Source of the DNA: Glycine soja | Taxonomy: Eukaryota; Streptophyta; Magnoliopsida; Fabales; Fabaceae | DNA: 64,000 nucleotides | Assembly: GCF_004193775.1 (NCBI RefSeq) | Contig: NC_041002.1 | Span: 7,923,261 to 7,987,260 of the forward strand | Reading direction: 5' to 3' | In this document: piece after piece, positions 59,052 through 64,000 of the stretch | Layout of the letters: every line of letters starts with the position of its first letter | Position numbering within the stretch: the first letter of the stretch is position 1 | The notes under the pieces: generated by a model | The model's input: the letters and a program-made list of their open reading frames with translations, nothing else | What the model was told of the DNA's origin: nothing | Databases searched by the model: none | Program-made: the position numbers and the translations under genes

Positions 59052-60970
59052 ATGGCTTCAGAATCATCGGCTGACTCAACGAAGACAAGTACCAGTTCTG
59101 ATTCATCATCAGCTACAAGCAAGGTCAATGTAAAAGCAATTACTCGCTTACTTTCTCAAATTACTTTGAACATTATAATCCCAGTTTAAAACCTCTGCAC
59201 CCCTTTTGCCAGTTCATACCTAGGTTTTCTTTCTCTCCTGCTATTCTGTTCTAGCTAACAAACCAAGACTTCTTCCTTGCTTTATGTTTTGAATGCATGC
59301 ATGGATATATTTTGACTCATTAATATTGTCAACTGTTATAAATATTGTTTTGTTATTTTTTTACCAGTAGACAACAAATACCCAATTTCCTTTGTTATTT
59401 GCTCTGATTATTGATATTAAATTACTATATAGTACTATATGTTGCTTTTAATTTGGAATATACTACTAATAGATAGCAATTAAATATAATATTCTGCTGG
59501 TAGGATTGTTATTTGCTCTGTTTCTTCATGACTTTGAGTGTCTTATCACGTTACAAATCCTTTTTTTACGCTTATTCTTTACCTCAATTGTGTCTGGATA
59601 GCGAATTATGGTGCTAAACTTTGGAATTTGGACCTATATTGATCTCTCATGTTCAGTAATAGTTGCACATTGTAATTCTAGAGCAAGCCAGAAAACAGTC
59701 ATAGTCCTATTCTATTTTATCATATGAGGAATCTGACATGTAACCAAACTAGAAAACAGACAAAGTCTAGCAAATTATAACTTTGTTTACTTTCTGATCA
59801 ACGTAAACAATCCGAAAACTTGGCTATAGCTTTTCTATTCTGATTGTTAATCTACATTCCAGTCGAAAGATACTTTATGTCAGCAGCCTGTTTTCATCTC
59901 AATGTTTAATTCCAAAATAGACTTAATGTGACCTGTTAAGTTAGGCATGAGTATCACCCTGAAAGTTTGATCCAAAAGATTATAACCACATTTACAACAG
60001 TAAGAATGTTGCACAACTTTTATATTTGTTAAGTTTAGAAGCTTTTCATTTTAGTCATTCGATGATACATTCATTCATTTTATTATGTTGTTGTCATTCT
60101 CCAGATATTTTAAATTTTCCTATTTCAGTACCATACTTGATTTTAATTTTTGCATTTCCTCTCACTGCAGATTCAATATCCAGTTCACACAAAACCATTA
60201 ATCCTACAATTCACTGTAGTATTCCGCAAGGATATGGTAATGTTACGTACCAATTGTTTTTATTCTTGGTGTAGTTTCATATTTGCTTTCTTGCTATGAT
60301 TTTTTGCAGGACATGATAGAAGTGCCCTCTTTTTACCACCGACAATGGGCACCAGAATACCCTGAGTTAGTGAATTTTAGATATGATGGAACAACATACC
60401 AAAACAGGCTAAGGAAGCATCGGGCAAAAGTCTACTTTGCAGAAGGGCTGCACGAATTCAGAAAAGATTTATCAATTTTTGAATCTGTGATCACTAAATT
60501 CTTGGCATGCAACAACAAATCCATGTTTGATCTTTATTTCATTCCCTCACTGGAATGCCAGACTTGCAGAAGGCCACAACTGATGTCATGACAATATATT
60601 TGGACAGTTGAAATCACACAATCAATGCTTGGTGCACCAGGACCACTGGTAACAATGAAAACCTCTTTAATGTTGCTTATTAATTCATGCTTATATATCA
60701 TACTGTTTTTTTTCCATGCAGAGACTCCCCAACTGTGCCATGCCACATGTAAATGCCTGCAGTCGACACATGACCATTCTAAGAAGATTTGGACCTCCAT
60801 TACAGTGGAATGTCATGGTGGTTGACCGTGGAGTTGGGCACAGATATGTTGTACAACCATGGTATCGATTCCTTGCAGATAATGATTTCTCCCATGGTGA
60901 TGAAGTCTCCTTCTATTACAGGAGCATTGACAAAATATGGGAAATTGTCATCCGTCGGAGAAAGAATTGA
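59052..60970 (+). CDS. Two-domain B3 DNA-binding protein gene with in-frame TGA
   Basis: Four exons, all phase 0: 59052-59123, 60171-60236, 60310-60648 and 60722-60970. Exon 1 gives a serine-rich start (MASESSADSTKTSTSSDSSS). Exons 2-3 give a first B3 domain, from TVVFRKDMIEVPSFYHRQW to YFAEGLHEFRKDLSIFE and FDLYFI (about residues 36-135). The end of exon 3 and exon 4 give a second B3 domain, from IWTVEITQSMLGAPG to WNVMVVDRGVGHRYV, FLADNDFSHGDEVSFYY and WEIVIRRRKN. B3 proteins of this kind bind DNA in the nucleus. The TGA at 60589-60591 (codon 140, CGA to TGA in likelihood) sits in the linker, so normal translation yields only the first domain. The start was chosen because the second copy (62988) starts at the same place. 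Splice sites are clean. Confidence 0.85.
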
Positions 60971-62128
60971 GACTACTAGATTTAGTTTATGTGCTTTGAT
61001 TTTTCTATCTTTTTGTGTTTTATGAACATTTTGTCAACTACATGGTCTCTTTCTTATTTACTTATTTGACTTTGAACATTGGATATATTATAAATGTTTA
61101 ATCTTTTTTTATTTTACAGATTAGCTTAAATTTTATTTCTGTTTTGCAAAAGGAAAAAGTATAGATGCCAAAAAAATTGCAAACCAGGGGAATAGAACTG
61201 ATCCCCGATAAGAAAATCTTGTGCTACATCCTCTTCATCATTGTACAATATGATGCAGCTTAACATGACTGCTAAGTTGGTACTTACACAGCTTTTTGAA
61301 TTATATATGATGTCTGAATTGTTCACATTATTAATGCCTTCTATTTAAGTTCTTTCTAGCTATCCTTTCCTGCCTGCAGATGTTTTCATTTTAGGAACCT
61401 TCGACATTCTCTTATTTTTTCTATATTCTAGTGTCTATCCATGTTTTTCCTCTCTGCTGTCATTTAATTGAAACAAATTATAAAAGCTATTTGAGAATAA
61501 AACAACTGATGGTCACATCAACATAGTTTCATCTTAGACATTCCGTGCTACAGTCATCTCATATTTATTTGCTGCCTATTTGACTGCTTATGTTTTACAG
61601 ACCATGTAATATCCATGTTCTGTTTTCAGATTTTCTTGATCAAAAAAAGAAAACCTATCCCAGCATGCTGCGTTTTTAGACCAGATACACATATATAATT
61701 TATGTGTTTGCCTTTGTAGCTGTTCGATCTATGTCCACATATGACACAATCAAAGTTCTTCTGTTTCATCCATGTTAAGCTTGATTACCATCACAGATTA
61801 GCCATCTTGTTGTACTAGTTTTTTCACATTTAATTCAATTATATTAACAACTTTGTTAGATACTTAACTCAATCCTAATCTTTTGTCCTCTCCATTTAGT
61901 TATTTAAGCCTCTATTTCTTTGCAACATCACCAAATATAACTTCTCTTGCTAAGACAACATACTCAAATGGTAACTTGTGTTTTTTCAAATGGTCTCGGA
62001 CAGCAAATCAACCACCCATTTATATTGTAGTCTACAATAACATTCGATTGTTACAACGTTAATAAAATGCCTATTTTGGCAACCTTTTTCTATACTACTT
62101 TGGATATTGTTATTCTTTTGTTTTGTTG
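60971..62128. other. No gene; 3' flank of the B3 gene and spacer
   Basis: AT-rich, no coding signal. The 3' untranslated region and polyadenylation site of the B3 gene should lie in the first few hundred bases. Confidence 0.4.
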
Positions 62129-62402
62129 TTTTGGCAAAACACTGTATACCTCTATAATTGTAATTATAATATCATATTAATCGCTTTTCTGTTATCCTAA
62201 TTGTCTTGATCGAAATTTTGAAAAACAATTTTTCCTTTTTTTTCCTTGCCATACATTTATATCTATTTTGTCAAAACACTATATACCTATATTATTGTAA
62301 TTATTATATTATATTAATTGTTTTTCTATGATTCTAATTGTCTAAATCCAAATTTGGAACAACAATTTCTTACTTTTTTTTCTTTCCATACATTTATATC
62401 TA
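62129..62402. repeat. Tandem duplication of about 137 bp
   Basis: Two diverged copies (62129-62264 and 62265-62402) both run from TTTTGGCAAAACACT / TTTTGTCAAAACACT through TAATTGTCT to CCATACATTTATATCTA. Confidence 0.85.
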
Positions 62403-62987
62403 AGTTAATTGATGATATATTTAATAAGTTAAATTAATTTAAAACCAATAAACTCATTCCAATTAGAACTATATGTCTAAGAAAAAAAAACTGTGTAACC
62501 TCTATTTATTCCAATTTTTTATAGTTTTTTTTAAATGACTATTTTTAATTTTCCTAATTTTGAAAAAAAACCAAGACAAAAAAATAGTTGTTACTTGATC
62601 TATCAACCAAAACAAACTATTATTCAATAATAGTCATTTCGTTTATATATTTTCATACACATTAAATTTACAAAAAAAATCATCTCATATATTTATAATT
62701 ATTATTATAATATATGACTCTTCACATACAATCCTCGAAGCCAGCCATCAATAATGCTACAAAATTCCTACAAAAATCATTCCGCCAGTTACATCTTCTC
62801 GGCAATTAGTCTGTGACTCCTGCACTTCTTCTCCAAAACCATTCCGCTTCCACACATCCACACCCAATCTTTTTTACTCACTTATATTTGTCATCCATAA
62901 GAACTTTAATCAAGTAGGTTAATATTTTAAACAAGTTATAGCACTAACCCCCGGTCTGACTCACATTTCAACTCAACCTAGACAAGC
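62403..62987. other. No gene; upstream region of the second B3 copy
   Basis: AT-rich to about 62710, then C-rich leader-like sequence (62720-62985) before the ATG of the second B3 copy. Confidence 0.4.
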
Positions 62988-64000
62988 ATGACTTCACATT
63001 CATCATCGGCTACAAGCAAGGTTTTTTTTTGTCCTCTTCTATTCTACACATGGATTAAAAGCCTATTATCTGTTATAGATGACATATTGAGTACATGCAT
63101 ACATATATTTTCGTTGATTAACATTACCAATTTTGACTCCCAAATTTAATTCCTATTTTGACTGCTACACCAGAAAAAGATAAATTTTCCTCCCTATCTC
63201 TTCTGTTGCTTCGTATTAAATTGCAAGATGTTTCCATATATTGATCCTAATTTTTAATACTCGCTCATGCATGTTGATTATTCTGACAACATTAGGTTTT
63301 TTATAATTTATGAATGATCCATATTCAAGGACTGCTGTCTGTTAGAGGTCATATATAAATCACTATCCCAGTTTTATAATTTATAATACTAATTTGAGAA
63401 CAAAACTTTTTTCTGCATTAAAAATTCAGAGTCATAGAAATTCTGTAGCACAAGCCATTCAATATTGTATGCCCTAATATACACAATACAAACAACCTGG
63501 CTTTGACTTTCATATTTTGACTTATAAAAACTAGATTCTGATGTCTAATATTTGTGCTTTATTTTTTCCTGTCCAATTTTTGATAAATTATTCCCTGTTT
63601 TGTTCTGTGACAAATTTAATTAATTTTTGTGCTATAGGACCGATCAAACTGGTTGGCGACGATACGGTTTTCAGTCGTATTCCGTGTTTCCAAGGTCAAC
63701 ATTTAACCATTTTCCTAGTTGTCTTATTTCATGTGAAACAAAATTCTTTTAATTAATGTTAACATGTTTCCCTGCAAAACATCATTGAGGTTCCACTGTC
63801 TTACCATAGACAGTGGAGGCCACATTATCTGACGTATGTTTTGTTTCAGCATAATGGAATCACACATTTTGTTAGGTTTCGCAGATATGGCAGCCGATAC
63901 TTTTTTTTTCTGATGGCCTAAAAGAGTTTAGAAGAACTCACGACATTGGCGACAATGTCATCATGCGGTTTTTTGGTGGTGACAAAAATATTGCCTTTGA
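62988..64000 (+). pseudogene. Second B3-protein gene copy, damaged, runs off the window
   Basis: Exon 1 (62988-63020) reads MTSHSSSATSK, a shortened form of the first copy's start. Exon 2 (63638-63694) reads DRSNWLATIRFSVVFRVSK, aligned with the first copy's second exon. Exon 3 homology starts at 63778: IIEVPLSYHRQWRPHYLTYV, then FRRYGSRYF, and after a frame change DGLKEFRRTHDIGDNVIMRF. Two faults are visible: the acceptor before exon 3 reads TGCAA instead of TGCAG, and a T run at 63901-63909 puts the frame out before DGLKEF. The first B3 domain is otherwise well kept. The second domain would lie beyond the window. Confidence 0.85.

Noticed and set aside
60534..60800. An 88-codon minus-strand frame
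   Set aside because: It is antisense to exons 3 and 4 of the B3 gene.

Overview
This window is dicot nuclear DNA, most likely soybean (Glycine max) or a close legume. It is AT-rich, its genes are split by GT-AG introns, and it has no operons. The mix of elements fits a soybean pericentromeric or repeat-rich interval: SIRE-like LTRs with GTAATCGATTAC palindromes, an Athila-type gypsy element studded with GCTTAGCG, and CACTA ends beginning CACTAC. The species call is an inference from sequence style, not from a search.

Layout. 1-6.2 kb: LTR debris, a small Mutator-like element with a 10-bp target duplication (2255-3027), a tRNA-Asn pseudogene (3557-3629, minus) and a Mutator-like foldback element with very long terminal inverted repeats (4050-6174). 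6.3-21.6 kb: a minus-strand Ty1/copia element split by a 9.9-kb minus-strand Athila-like gypsy element (8877-18735). The gypsy element has both LTRs, a tRNA-Asp primer site, gag and protease. It has no reverse transcriptase; a plant-specific ORF and a dense GCTTAGCG motif field occupy the rest. 21.8-24.6 kb: a short CACTA element carrying a broken piece of a PDR-type ABC transporter gene. 24.6-29.2 kb: AT-rich spacer with a CACTA-like end, an (AT)n tract and a tRNA-derived SINE with a 14-bp duplication. 29.2-34.6 kb: a decayed plus-strand copia element, followed by a SIRE-like solo LTR (34732-35798).

36.9-38.0 kb: four consecutive exons of a pfkB-family sugar kinase gene on the minus strand, with introns kept and reading frame broken. 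39.0-41.6 kb: a solo LTR with a perfect 5-bp duplication. 43.7-47.2 kb: the decayed DUF4216, Transposase_24 and Ulp1-protease genes of a CACTA transposon. They are followed directly by one exon of a nardilysin-like M16 peptidase gene and three exons of an SRT2-type sirtuin gene, a probable case of host gene fragments caught in a transposon. 49.6-51.9 kb: a second, diverged copy of the LTR at 39.0 kb, cut off at a possible Helitron 5' end. 52-57 kb: a locally amplified block in which an exon-like and intron-like unit of about 190 bp recurs, interrupted by a solo LTR (54717-55621).

59.0-61.0 kb holds the only gene that may still work: a four-exon, two-domain B3 DNA-binding protein gene with clean splice sites but one in-frame TGA between the two B3 domains. 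A second, more damaged copy starts at 62988 and runs off the end of the window. Apart from the B3 pair, the coding material belongs to transposons or to fragments of host genes.
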